From: Mastigamoeba balamuthi
Lineage: Eukaryota; Evosea; Mastigamoebida; Mastigamoebidae
Length of the DNA stretch: 30,795 nt
Assembly: GCA_902651635.1 (NCBI GenBank)
Contig: CACRSC010000022.1
Coordinates: 379,721-410,515 of the forward strand
Direction of reading: 5' to 3'
Of the stretch, positions 8,892 through 19,438 are shown one piece after another (the stretch's first letter is position 1; each line of letters starts with the position of its first letter). The notes under the pieces were generated by a model that had not been told where the DNA came from, ran no database searches, and saw only the letters and a program-made list of their open reading frames with translations. The translations under genes were made by a program, and so were the position numbers.

Positions 8892-11445
8892 CGAGCTCCA
8901 GGGCGGCGCGCAGCACGGCGGCCACGAGCGGCGCCAGCGCCCGGGCGCCCAGCGACGTGAAGTCCTTGGACGACGCGGGCGACGCGGGGGTCTCGTCCCC
9001 CTGCGCTGCGCTGACCCAGACCTTCATCCGCGCGCCGCACGGGCCCTCCGAGGCCCTCGCCCGCGGCTCCAGCAGCACGCGCACGTTGAGCGCCGTCCCC
9101 GAGGCCCGCGAGAGCAGCGCAGACGTCGCAGTGCTGTTGGCGCCGAGGACGTCGCGCACGCGGACGCCCTTGACGACGAGCTCGCGCCCCTCGCCGTTGG
9201 AGACGAGCCGCAGGGTGCCGCCGGCGACGGTCCCCGCGGCCGTGTTGGAGAAGAGCAGGCACCTGACGGCGCTGCCCCACTGCAGGCGGCACTTGAAGTG
9301 CTCGAGCCGCATCGCGATGGTCCGCGCGTCGAACTTGAGCCCCACGTCGGCGTCGCGCACCGTCAGCGTGAACCCGCTGTCCGCGCCCTTCTTGGCCGCG
9401 CCGGCCCTGCGCTGCGGCTCCTCGCTGGCGGCCTCTCCGCCGGGCGCCTGCCGCTGCTGCGCCTGCTGCGCCTGCTGCTCCTTGTGCTGGGCCGCGGGGC
9501 TGCTGCCCGCGAAGTCGACGGTGCCCTTGACCCCCACAGCCTCGACGCTGTCCACGAGGCCGCCCCAGCCTGCCGTGTGCCGGTGAGAGGGGGCGCGAGG
9601 GAGGACGAGGCGGCGGCGTGCGGACCGAGGGCCCAGCGCAGGGGGCTGAGCGTGACGACGAGCACGTCGGCGGTGATGCTGAAGGGCGCGGAGCCGTGCG
9701 GCCGCACGAACGTGAGGTCGCGGACCTCGATGACCCCCGCGTAGGCGCGCCTGCACGACATGCCCTGCCTGCACACGGTCGTGATGCCCGCCAGCCTCTC
9801 GAGCACCTCTGCCGCCCACTTGACCATCCACGCTGCCCGCGCCAGACGCTTGTCGGTGAGCTCGCGTGGGCCGTAGGGGGGCGGGCACTCACCCTCGAGG
9901 ATCAGGCGGGCCAGGTTCAGCGCCATGGCCACGGCCACGAGGTCCAGCGCCACGTACATGACGCTCCAGCCCTCTGCCTCCCCCGCGTCGGCCGCCGCCG
10001 CGCGCTTGGCCGCCGGCACCGGCGCAGGTGCCACCGCCTGATGCCTCTGCTGCGCCTGCGACTGCTCCCCGCCCGACGAGAGCCACCGCAGGGCCACGAG
10101 CACCACCACGAACGCGGCGATGGCCATCAGGGACGCGGCGGACCCGCCCTGCTTCTGCGCGCTGCCGGCGCCAGGGGCTGTGGGAGCGGCGGCGTGGGGG
10201 GCCGCGCGGTGCGAGCGCGGGGGCAGCGGCGGGGGCACGCGCTTGCTGGTCGCCGTTGTCGTCGCGACGAGGACGGCGCTGTCCTGCTCGGTGCACGACT
10301 CGTCGACGAGGCTGCAGGCCGCGGCGACGACGGGGTCCAGAGGAGCCGAGGCGGCGACAGCTGCCCTGCGGCCCTCGGCGGCCCCCGCGCGCTGCTGCTG
10401 CTGCTGCTCGATGTCCTCGACGGTCAGCTGCACCGCAGGCGCCGAGGAGCGCTCGACAGGGGGACCCTGGCGCGGCTCGGGCCGCGTGGGGCTGTGCGCG
10501 CGGCTGTTGTGGTCGCTGTTGTCGTCGGCGTTGCTGTCGCTGTCGGGCTCGCCCGCGGAGCCGACGCCCGACGACGACGACGACGAGGGGTTGTCGCTGT
10601 CGTCGTGGCCGCGCGCGTGGTGGCGGCGCGAGAGCGACAGCGAGCTCTTGAGCGACTTGAACGAGAACGTGCGCGACGACGACGACGACGACGACCTGTC
10701 GGCCGCGGGCTCGGGGGCCGAAGTCGTCAGGGCGTCGCGCCCGATGGCCTCGACGGGGCGGATGGGCACGGGCATCTGCCGCGCCGACGAGTTGGACGAG
10801 CTGTACGCGTGCGAGGGGCCTGAACAGCAGAGCGGGTGGAGAGGAGGAGGGGAGAGAACGGCGTCAGGACTCGGAACCCACGAGATCTTTACGAATTCGC
10901 GTGCAGATCTCGAATGTCGTTATCCGAGTTATAGTTTTTGAAACTCGGCCACACGGAGACCCCAGACAGAGGAAACGTGTGTGCACGTCACTGCGCGTCA
11001 CGCTCGTGTCTGCGCCGGCTTTTTGGCTGCGCAGACCGCCAACCGGAACTCCGCGGGTTCTGCGGTGTCTTCCAACGCTCCCGACACGCATAATGGGGGG
11101 GCTGGGCGAGGGGGCGATGCGGGGCTCGCCTGTGTCGTGGTCGTGGTCTGGCGGGGGCAGCGGGGCGCGGTCGATGATGAGCGTCCGCTTGGCGAGGTGC
11201 TTGAAGAACTTGCGGTCGAGCATCGTGCGCTCGTCGAGGCACAGCGACCCGCGCGGAGTCGCGTAGGCGCGCAGGTCCTCCATCGAGTCCGAGGGCAGGA
11301 ACAGCCCCGCCACGGCGCACCCCAGGACCTCTGCAGCGACGTCCCGCAGCGAGCCGACGGTGCAGGGCAGCTGCGCCTCTGTTTTGACGACCCGCACGGC
11401 GTCGGGCGTCGCCATGGAGACACTGCTCCTCTTCTTCCGGAACAT
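8697..11445 (-). CDS. Membrane protein with Mdm31/AsmA-like segment
   Basis: Proposed exons 11445..11088, 10819..9626, 9569..8857 and 8774..8697 give about 780 aa; all phases agree (donors GTGTCG, GTCCGC, GTGCGC). An in-frame ATG at 11565 would add 40 residues. Order of parts: a small N-terminal domain (VRVVKTEAQLPCTVGSLRD) that could be ubiquitin-like; a long Ser/Asp/Gln/Pro-rich disordered region with poly-Ser and poly-Gln; two hydrophobic spans (SLMAIAAFVVVLVALRW, and YVALDLVAVAMALNLARLI); then a beta-rich part. The stretch VIEVRDLTFVRP, then VLVVTLSPLRWALGWGG, then VEAVGVKGTVDF follows the pattern of the fungal Mdm31/Mdm32 inner mitochondrial membrane proteins and related AsmA/chorein-like lipid-transfer grooves. 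That assignment is by eye only. The join of exon 1 to exon 2 is the least certain, so the N-terminal domain may be a separate gene. Confidence 0.55.
10675..10695 (-). repeat. Trinucleotide tract coding poly-Ser
   Basis: A GAC repeat on the plus strand is read as TCG on the minus strand, giving a run of seven serines in the disordered part of the membrane protein. A shorter tract of the same kind lies near 10570-10586. Confidence 0.85.
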
Positions 11446-12082
11446 GCGGCGAGTGCTCTCCTCTGCGAGCGGGCTGGGCGGCTGCGGTGTGTCGGGTGGT
11501 GTCGGGGGTATCTCCCGGGAGCGGGCTGCGGTGTCGCGCTGCGCTGGCGGTGGAGGAATGCACAACCGATGCTGTTTAACTCTTTTTTACCAGATTTTAA
11601 CCTGCGCCAACTGAGCTCCCCGAGATTTCTTGTCAGTTATATTAGGCGCCTCAGCCCGCGTCTCCCGCCGCTGCCGCCGCTTCTGCTCGTTTGGGCCGGG
11701 GGCCCGTCGGAGATCTGCGAGGTACTGCGCGTGCTAGTCGAGTGTGTCTGAACCCCCAGAGCGTTTTGCGTGGCGCCTAGTCACGCATTGCCGCTGGTTA
11801 TAAAACCGTCGGTTGTCCCTCGGATTTCCGCATTTGGGTGTGTGTTTTCACAAAACTCGCAGGGCGCGTGACACGGGCACGGAACGAATACCGCCGGCCA
11901 TTGCGACCGTTGGGTGCTCAGGGTGATGATCTTCAGCACAAGCTTCGCTTCGCCGCTGTCAGAAACGGAGAAAAACCGCGTTTGGTGACGCCTTCTGGGA
12001 GCTTGTCCCCAAGAGACCTCGGAGTATTGGCCAAGTCCGTGCGGTGCGTTACAGGTGAGAGCGGAGGGGGGCCAGCTGTGTG
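11446..12082. other. Intergenic region, promoter side of the membrane protein gene
   Basis: This lies between two minus-strand genes: the start of the Mdm31/AsmA-like gene and the stop of the LRR gene. It is lower in GC from about 11560 to 11650 and 11740 to 11850. Apart from the possible 40-codon N-terminal extension up to 11565, I see nothing coding. Confidence 0.5.
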
Positions 12083-14053
12083 TCATATGGAGAGGTGCTC
12101 CAGCGCCTGGTTGACCTCGCTGACGCCGCGGAACGCGCTGACCATCTTCTCCGACATCGCGTTGTCTGCCGCGGAAGTGGGGAGGGTGATGAGCGCCAGC
12201 GTGTGTGGCGGGGGGCCGTGCGAGGGCAAGGGGCTCACGGTTGATGAGCAGGGCCGTCAGCGTGCGGTTGCCGGCGACTATCCACTGGTTGTCGCGCTCC
12301 TCGAGGGGCGCCAGGGCGCGGAGCTGCTCGTCGACCTGCTCCTCGAGCGCCATCTCCTTGCGCTTGCTCTTGGGCACCTGCGAGCCCGTCTGCGAGGCCT
12401 GCGTGATGGGCTTGCCCTTGCGGCGCGACACGAGGTCGGCCTTGCGCTGCTCGAGGTCCAGCCGCATCTTCTTCCTCGCGATCAGCTCGTCCGGCGGCAG
12501 CACGTACGTCGTCAGCGACGCCAGCATCACCTCCCCGCCCGCGTCCCCGATCCTATCGTCGCGCGGGTTCGTTGTTGAGTCAAAACAGAGAATTCGATTT
12601 GTTCAATTTGACTTCGTGTTTTTATGCTTATCGGCTTCGTTTTTGTGTTCACAACAATTAGAGGATTGAATTGAATTCCAAAGAGTGACACAGTGTGACA
12701 TGGTAGTACCTGTTCCTAGAGAGGCAGAGGCAGAGCAGGGTGGAGTTGCGGCGCAGGGCGAGGGCGAGGGAGGCGGCGCCGTCGTCGCCGATGCGGTTGC
12801 CCCAGAGGTCCATCGAGACGATCGACGTGTTGCGGCGCAGCACCTCGCCGATGGCCCTCGCGGCCGCGTCGTCCACGCGGCAGCACCGCAGGGACACCTG
12901 GCTCAGCGTCGCGTTGGCCGACGCCAGGCTCTCGAGCGGGTGCCCGCGCAGGGGGTCCGGCCCCATCGACATGTGCTCCCCGCAGACTGCAACGAGCACA
13001 GCACAGCGCATGGGCACAGTGGCAGTCTGTCAGCGGTGCTGCTAGGTTGAGGCCTCTCTTGGATGACTCAGTAGTTGGTTTGCCCGCGAGAGAAGAGCTT
13101 GGAAGTGCAGTCGCACATCAGCAATTGACTGGGTATTCTCTTGAATTCATGAACAGAAACGAAAGCAAAGCAATCAACACCGAGCCATCAGAGAGAGCCC
13201 AGGAACTCTTCTGGTATGCAGCAGCCCTTCCCGGCACTCAGGAGGGGCCCGTTATCGATCTGAATGCGGCAGGACTCGCAGAGAGAAGGGCGGAGAGGAG
13301 GAGGGGGGCCGGAGGGCACCTTGGGGGACGTCTGTGCCGTCGAGGACGAGGGTCCGTGCGCGGCGGTGCGACGCCACTGCCGAGGTGAGGGCGGCCAGCG
13401 AGCTCCGCGGGGCCTCGATGCGCTCGAGCTTGAGCGTGCCGATGTTCTCGCAGGCGCGGAGGGCCAGCGACATGGCCTTGGAGGTCCCGTGGTCGATCAC
13501 GTAGTTGCACACGCCGATCGTCACCTCGGGCGCCTCGTCCTTCTCCTGCCCCGCTGCCCCGGTCCCCGCCCCTGCAGCTCCTCCGGCCCCTGCTGCCGCT
13601 GCCGCAGCCCCTCCCTGGCCCGGGGGCCGTCAGTGTGCGCGTTGGAGTTGCAGTGCGATATTAATCCCGGATTTCATGTACGACTCGAAATATCGTTACG
13701 TTAGAACGGCGCGTTGCTGGAATATCTTAGGAATCCCGAAATATCGCGGGAGAATCTCCGGAATATCGCCATACCTGGGCTGCGGGCTGCCCGGGGCGCT
13801 TGACGACGGGCTTCTTGCGGCGGCGCTTCTGGTGCCGCACGGCGTCAGCGGCGTCCCTCTCGGCGGCTGCGCGGGTCTCGTCCGACTCCCTGGCGGCGTT
13901 GGGCGCCAGCGCCGGGTGGGGCGCCACGCCCAGCAGCCGCGCGTAGGCCAGGTAGTCCGCCAGGAAGTCCCCCGTCGTGTCGTAGTCGTCGACCACGTCG
14001 GCCCCGGGGGCGTCGGGCCTGGGGTCGTTGCTCGTGGAGCTCCAGTACGGCAT
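12083..14053 (-). CDS. Leucine-rich-repeat (RNI-type) protein
   Basis: Exons 14053..13775, 13614..13320, 12986..12710, 12552..12239 and 12165..12083 code for 415 aa, with phases consistent throughout. It opens MPYWSSTSNDPRPDAPG and has a Lys/Arg-rich patch (HQKRRRKKPVVKR, about residue 80) that could be a nuclear signal, then an Ala/Gly linker. Leucine-rich repeats of the ribonuclease-inhibitor type follow: GTLKLERIE, ARTLVLDGTDVP, SQVSLRCCRVDDAAARAIGE, SMDLWGNRIGDDGA and LCLSRNRIGDAG. The introns cut inside repeats, as is common for this class. The C-terminal 130 residues are helical and charged (ELIARKKMRLDLEQRKADL) and end in a short helix (NQALEHLSI). Such proteins usually serve as protein-interaction scaffolds; the partner is unknown. 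Confidence 0.75.
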
Positions 14054-14155
14054 GGCTGGTCTCCCCTCTGTTCTATTTTTGGGGCCGACAGATTCAGATC
14101 GATATATCTGTCCGGAGATACCAAGAGAATCAAGGGACGGACAATCCGCAGGCGC

Positions 14156-14160
14156 AAAAA
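14156..14160 (-). terminator. Pol III T-run after tRNA-Gly
   Basis: Five T residues on the minus strand, four bases past the discriminator base of the tRNA. This is the usual RNA polymerase III stop. Confidence 0.8.
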
Positions 14161-14164
14161 GAGT

Positions 14165-14235
14165 TGCACTGGCCGGGACTCGAACCCAGATCGCCCGCGT
14201 GGCAGGCGAGCATTCTACCCTTAGACCACCAGTGC
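14165..14235 (-). tRNA. tRNA-Gly (GCC)
   Basis: A 71 nt cloverleaf with no intron. The acceptor stem GCACTGG pairs with CCAGTGC; the discriminator base is A. The B box reads GGTTCGAGTCC, the A box region GTGGTCTAAGGG, and the anticodon loop CTGCCAC gives anticodon GCC. CCA is not encoded, as expected in a eukaryote. It sits in the 111 nt between the LRR gene promoter and the next gene's 3' flank. Confidence 0.97.
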
Positions 14236-14331
14236 CGTTCACATATGACAAGGCTGGAGTCCGGATCGTGGAAAAAAAGCCGTTTCTTACAGGGCGTGGA
14301 TCGCGTAATGTACAAAAATGAGCGGGTTTCC

Positions 14332-15072
14332 TCAGTAGCACTGACTCAGGAATTCAAAGTCAGGCTCCGACGGAAACCCCTCCAATACCGGACTGTAATC
14401 GAATACAGTTGATACCGCTCTCTGTTCCTGTACGCTCTCTTGTTGCCGCTGTTGCTGCTGCTGTTCCTCCTGCTGCTGCTGGGGCTCCTGGGGCTGCTGG
14501 GGCTGCTCCTGGGGCTGCGCGGGCTGCACGGGCTGCTGGGGCTCAGCGGCGGGCGTCTGGGCGTCCTTGGCCGCATGGCCCTGGCAGAGGACGGCGGGCC
14601 CGAAGAGCTCAGTCATGACGACCTTGCTCACAAAGTTGTTGACGGTGCGCTCGTCGCCCGACATGACGACGTCGGCCACGGGGCCCTGCATGAACTGCCC
14701 GCCGGCGCCCGGGGCCACGAGGGGCTGCAGCCGGAGCCACTCCTCGACGAGGTCGAGCACGGGGTCCTTCTGCCTGTCGCTGTTGTTGCTCGCGTGCTTG
14801 ATGCGCAGGCGCGTCTGCAGCGTCTTCCAGAAGCCCTGCGCGGACCCGCCGAGCGTGTCGGGCGCGTCCTGGGCGACCAGCACGTACTCGGGGGCAAAGG
14901 GCGGCCGCAGGATGGCCCCGCGGGCCTCGAGGTCGCGCATCGAGGCGACGCTGTAGACGCGGCCGCGCACGAGGGCCAGGGCGCTGCGCTCGGGCTTGGG
15001 GTCGCAGCGCCTGCACGAGGGCTTGAAGACGTAGTAGGCCCTGCCCTCCCCGTTGCGCATCACCAGCTTCAT
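14332..15072 (-). CDS. Unrecognised Gln/Pro-rich protein, single exon
   Basis: An uninterrupted 246-codon frame starting MKLVMRNGEGRAYYVFK. The N-terminal 160 residues look folded: a Cys pair (SCRRCDPKPERS), then RGRVYSVASMRDLEARGAI, an aromatic/basic stretch (GFWKTLQTRLRIKH), and a conserved-looking SGDERTVNNFVSKVVMTELF. The C-terminal third is Gln/Pro repeats (poly-Gln from CAG codons) ending in an acidic, aromatic tail (FDYSPVLEGF and on to the stop). That layout resembles a transcription cofactor or scaffold, but I do not recognise a family. A short CCGCTGAA tandem repeat precedes the start. Confidence 0.6.
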   Translation of the reverse strand: MKLVMRNGEGRAYYVFKPSCRRCDPKPERSALALVRGRVYSVASMRDLEARGAILRPPFAPEYVLVAQDAPDTLGGSAQGFWKTLQTRLRIKHASNNSDRQKDPVLDLVEEWLRLQPLVAPGAGGQFMQGPVADVVMSGDERTVNNFVSKVVMTELFGPAVLCQGHAAKDAQTPAAEPQQPVQPAQPQEQPQQPQEPQQQQEEQQQQQRQQESVQEQRAVSTVFDYSPVLEGFPSEPDFEFLSQCY

Positions 15073-15819
15073 TCTCGCCGCCGTCCAACCGCTGAACCGC
15101 TGAACCGCTGCTGCTGCTGCTTGCTGGGCGACCCTTGCCGCTCTGAGGGGAGGGTCTGCTCACTTCGGTGTGTTTAGGGCAAATGGCCCCGGTACAGGGG
15201 GGCTTTGAGGGGGGTGAACTGTGGTGAGGCCGCACCATGACGCCCGATACGCCGCACCAGGAAAAGTGTACCCCGGGGCGAACCCCCCTAAGATATTTGG
15301 ACTCCTAACCGCCACAGTCGCACTCTCCCAGCCCCGGCCACCAGAGCCCGCGGAATCGCTGCCCGCGCAGCGCACGACCGGCCGCCCCCTGAGGCGCCGA
15401 GCCTACGCGTGGGGGCTCGCCTGTGCGGGACGAGTACGGGGGGTGTGCACATTTGCGCAGAACATTTCTGATTGTCCGCTCCGGGTTGGGCAAAAAAGCC
15501 AGCGGTGGCACACTCACCGCTGCAACACTGCACGCTGCACGCCGCACGCTCCGGACTAATGACTCACACCTCTGCTGTTGTGTACACAGAGAAAGAAGTG
15601 GTGGTGGCGCTTGGTGGTGTGTGAGGGGGGGCATGGGAGAAGAAGGGGGTAAAGGGGAAGAGCGAGGGGGTAGGTTGTTGGTGGAAGGGGTGGTGGAGGG
15701 CGAGTGAGGAAGTGCTGGTGGGTCAATGGGGGTGCACGAGGCTTGCGGTATGTCCTTTTCCGGCAGCACAGGGCCGCAGCCAGCAACGGGGGCCCCCCAG
15801 AGCCGCCCCGCCTCGGGCC
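15073..15819. other. Intergenic region
   Basis: This 747 nt stretch holds the promoter of the Gln-rich gene and the 3' flank of the calcineurin-like gene. On the minus strand it has a long pyrimidine-rich run (about 15595-15715). There is a short cluster of CTGCACGC-like words near 15520-15550. No ORF is convincing. Confidence 0.5.
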
Positions 15820-18472
15820 TCACCAGAACAGCAGCGACCCCTTGCGCTTCAGCAGCTCGCGGGCTGGCTTGGGCGTGCTCGGGAAGCGCTCGTTGTGCGC
15901 GTCCGCCGTCACCGCGCGCAGGAACTTGCTCACGTTGGCTGCAGAGGCCGGGCAAGCGTTGTCCATCTCAGTAAACGCCCAGGAAGGAGCACAGCGAGTG
16001 GGGGGGGGAAGGAACTCGAGTCCGCAGTTTCACTTCTGCGGAGTCGAAACTGAAGAGAACTGAAACTGCCAACGCACGGTGGTCTGCGGCCAGCAGCTCC
16101 CTCTTGGACTTCTCCCTCTTGGCCTGCTGCTCCTCGAGCTCCGCGAGGTGCATGCGCATCTGCTGCATCTTGCCCGCCAGCGAGATGTCGCGCGCTCGCT
16201 TCTCGGGCGTGATGTCGGCCATGTTCTCCTCCTTGATCGCGATCACGAGGTCCGACAGCATCGTCACCACTGCAGCGGGGGAGGGGGGCGCGTGTGGGAC
16301 AGGGAGGAGCTGGGCGACCCTGGCGCACGGCTCTCCATGAGGTAGGGGATCGACCACGAGAAGACGTCGGCAAAGTCGGGGAGGTAGTACGGGTGCGCCA
16401 CGTTGTCCATCTGCAGGTACTCCATCGTGTTGCCCAGCATCAGCGCTGCCCCCTTGTTCCCGTACATGTCGCACTGCATGGCCCGCGTCAGCGAGAGAGA
16501 GAGAGAGCAGCGGCTGCGCACGTAGTTGGGGGCAGAGAAGACCGTGACGACGTACGGGGTCTTCCTCGACGTCAGGTACCTGTGCTCCTGCGCCACCCAT
16601 GCGTGTGAGCCCCCGCCCAGCGGAGGAGGAGGGGAAGGGAGCCCAGGACTTGCCTTGTAGCCGTCGTCGACGACCTGGTGGCCGCGGATGATGCACGCGA
16701 GGTCGTTGGCGTCGAGGAAGTTGCGCACGGCGCCCAGGCCGTAGTGGAACGACGTCTGGCGCAGCGTGTTGGGCACAAACTGCACCGCCATCCACGCCTC
16801 GGCCTCGTGCCTCGAGATGCGCTCTGGCGGGTCCAGCGGGTCGCTCCACAGCAGGTCGCTGCCCATAAATGATTAGCGTTCAGCCCAAGAGAGAGAAGTA
16901 TTAAAAAACGAAGTCGAAAGTATGCCCAGCAGCGGTCGTTCGACGCACCAGAGAGGTCCGCTGGGCGGGGGCTCCGTGAACCTGTCGAGCTGCTCGATGT
17001 CGTCCAGCTGCGAGGGGGGCGTGTCAGGGCGCTGCGGAGTGCTGTCCGTGGGCGCGCACCGAGGCGAGCTCGGGGCTGATGCCTCCGTGCACTGCGAGGA
17101 ACGTGCCCAGCTGCGACCCCACGATCGCGGCGCACAGCGGGAAGCTGTCAAACAGCGTCGTGCACTCGCCGTACAGCTCGTCGCTGCCGTACTTGAAGTC
17201 GCCTGCGCAGCCGAGGGGAAGAGAGGGGTCGTGAGACGCGTCGAAACCGGCGGAGCAGAGGCGGGAGCTCACACTCGAGCTGGAACGTCATGAACTCGGA
17301 CATCATGCGCGTCTCGTGGTTCCCGCGCAGCAGCCACACGTTGTACGGGTTGGCCACCTTCATGGCGAGCAGGTAGAACAGCACCTCGGTCGAGAAGTCG
17401 CCTGGCGTGTTCGGACCGAATCGAATCAGACATTGAATTCCACCCCTGCCCTCTGGGGGGGGGGAGCAGCGCCAGAGAAAGAACTCCGAATTCAATCCCG
17501 CCAGCCATGCATGGGGGGAGTCCCGCCTGCGGGGCGCTCGGTGGCGGTGCCCTGGGGTGGGAGGGGGTGACCCGGGGGAGGCCGCGTGCCTCTGTCGACG
17601 TAGTCGCCGAGGAAGAGGTAGTTGATTGACGGCCCGTAGGCCTCGCGCGACCTGTCCAGCAGCGCGAACAGGTCGAACACCTGCCCGTGTATGTCCCCGA
17701 TGACTGCCCGCCCCGAATCGCGCGCCAGACCCGACCGCAGCCGCCGCAGACGCGCGGGTGCCCGGAGATCGCGTTTGTTGCGTTTTTTCTCCCCGGTGAG
17801 AAGCGGAGACGCGCGGGCAAAAAGAACCGCTTGGGATCGCGCGCACTGAGGACGGGGGCCGAGACGCGGAGGACGTTGGGCTCCTGGCAGAGCACGGAGC
17901 GGGCCATGCGGACGAGCCTGAGGGCGCACTCGAGCGAGAGGCGGCCCTCGCGGCAGAGGTGCGAGCGCAGCAGCTGCAGGTTCGGCTTGCCCTCCATCGA
18001 GAACAGCATCTCCGGCGACAGCCCGCGCGACTCTGGCGGCTCGATCGTCTTCCCCCGCGCCGCCGCCGCCCCCGATAAGCGTCGTAAGCCGTTGGGACGC
18101 GCTCCGAAACCGTCGCGCAAAGAGAAAAAAAACCGAGAGAGAAGCGGGGGCTGGTGGTAAGGGAGGTGAGCACCTGGATGCAGCGGTCGCCAAAGGACTT
18201 GGGGAAGTTGGTCTGGTACGAGATCTCGCTGGCGAGCTCCCTGGATGGGCGGGTGGGGCTGAGCGAGGGCTCCCAGAGGGGGGCTGGAGGGCTGGAGGGG
18301 GCCGAGGGAGGGGAGGCAGGGCGGACATGAAGCTCTTGTCGCCGAGGGGGCTCGTGGCCGCCAGCGTCAGGCTCTTCTGCAGCGACCGGCGGCCGCGCTG
18401 GGGCGAGTCGGTGACCTCGGCCTTGAGCACCTGCTGGGCCGCGTTGTGCGGCGTGGGCGTAGCCGAGGACAT
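15820..18472 (-). CDS. Calcineurin A-like Ser/Thr phosphatase (PPP/PP2B type)
   Basis: Twelve exons: 18472..18327, 18240..18174, 18048..17847, 17703..17590, 17401..17273, 17202..17060, 17007..16949, 16858..16654, 16587..16522, 16473..16329, 16269..16078 and 15938..15820, giving 528 aa. All eleven joins keep phase and rebuild family motifs: IIGDIHGQ, LFLGDYVDRG, LLRGNHETR, AVHGGISPEL, LCDLLWSDPL, IIRGHQVVDDGY and VFSAPNYCDMYGNKGA. The segment PYYLPDFADVFSWSIPYL matches the calcineurin region leading into the B-subunit-binding helix, so a Ca-regulated PP2B is the best call. After it comes a charged helix (about residues 415-480) and a basic tail (ELLKRKGSLLFW). I do not see a standard calmodulin site or autoinhibitory segment. 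Intron 4 starts GC; intron 8 starts GCAAGT but would also read through in frame (22 codons). Confidence 0.9.
16493..16507. repeat. (GA)n microsatellite inside an intron
   Basis: A dinucleotide run in the 48 nt intron 9 of the calcineurin-like gene. On the coding strand it is (CT)n and forms the polypyrimidine tract. Confidence 0.8.
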
Positions 18473-19438
18473 TGGGGTGGCGGTAGGGAGCGGCGGCCGC
18501 GGTGAGCGTGTGCGTGTGCCCCGGTGCGCTTTTAAGGAAAAGGTTTCGTCCCGATGGAATCTCCTATCCAAACCCCCCGTGGGACCCACGAAGATCGACG
18601 TATCCGGCCGACACGCCACTCCGATCGACGCAGTGGCTGGGGGAGCAGAGGGACGGCGGGTGCCCGGCCCCGCCAGGGCAGGCTCGCTTCTGTGCCTGGA
18701 CATCGCACGAGCGTGCACATTCGTGTACGTGCACAACTGCGCACCTGCAGCGGAACGAACCGATTACTCGCCCTGGATTTGCGCACTCATAAGCACCGTT
18801 CCAACGATCCACGTCATGCAGCCCGATTCCGCCCATCGCCTCCGGGCGGCACAACATTACACAGATTTCATTTCTTGGATTTCAGTGGTACCAAAAATAG
18901 CACCGAATCAGTCCGGAGAATCAGCAGCAACACGACACAGCACAGCGGCAGTGAAAAGCGAAGACCAAAGCGAAGCGTGTTGATAGAACGGTGGGATCGT
19001 GTTGTGGCTCTCGGACGGAGCCTCCACACTCGTCCGCGCGCCCGCCCGGCACAGGCAGGGGGGGTGGGCAGGGGAACAGCGCAGGCAGGGGGGCCAGGGA
19101 GAGAGCGAGAGGAGGGGGGGGAGAAGCAGAGCTTGACCCCCTCCCTCCCACCCTCTTCCTCAGTCCCCCCGCACAGCGCTCTGTGCCGGGCGTGGCGGCG
19201 CGCGGAGAAGCAGCAGAGGCGCCCGCACGAGCGAACCACTCCACCCGCCCTCCTCAAACGCGCGTTCTCTCCCAGCGCGCCAGCTCAGCTCTCCTATGAG
19301 ACCAGGGCCGAGGCAGTGGCCGACTCGCTGCGATGGGCGGGAGAAACACGCAGGATTAGGATCCTGCCGCAGATACTTCTCCCCCCCGATTTCTCGGAGG
19401 GGAGTTTGAATTTGAATTGGGTGAGGGGATTTGACGTA
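18473..19438. other. Intergenic region, promoter of the calcineurin-like gene
   Basis: 966 nt between the calcineurin-like gene start and the RPS13 stop, both on the minus strand. A TTAAAAG word at about 18531-18537 could be a TATA-like element some 60 nt before the start codon. A purine-rich tract (19040-19130) and a short AT-richer part (18860-18980) are the only other structure. Open frames on both strands lack motifs. Confidence 0.45.

Noticed and set aside
10120-10941. 273-codon plus-strand frame
   Set aside because: Antisense shadow of the disordered part of the membrane protein gene.
17560-17590. GT donor a few codons further on for calcineurin intron 4
   Set aside because: It is in phase but would insert six residues (TRPPPG) inside the conserved DRGxxS loop of PPP enzymes. 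The GC donor restores the normal spacing.
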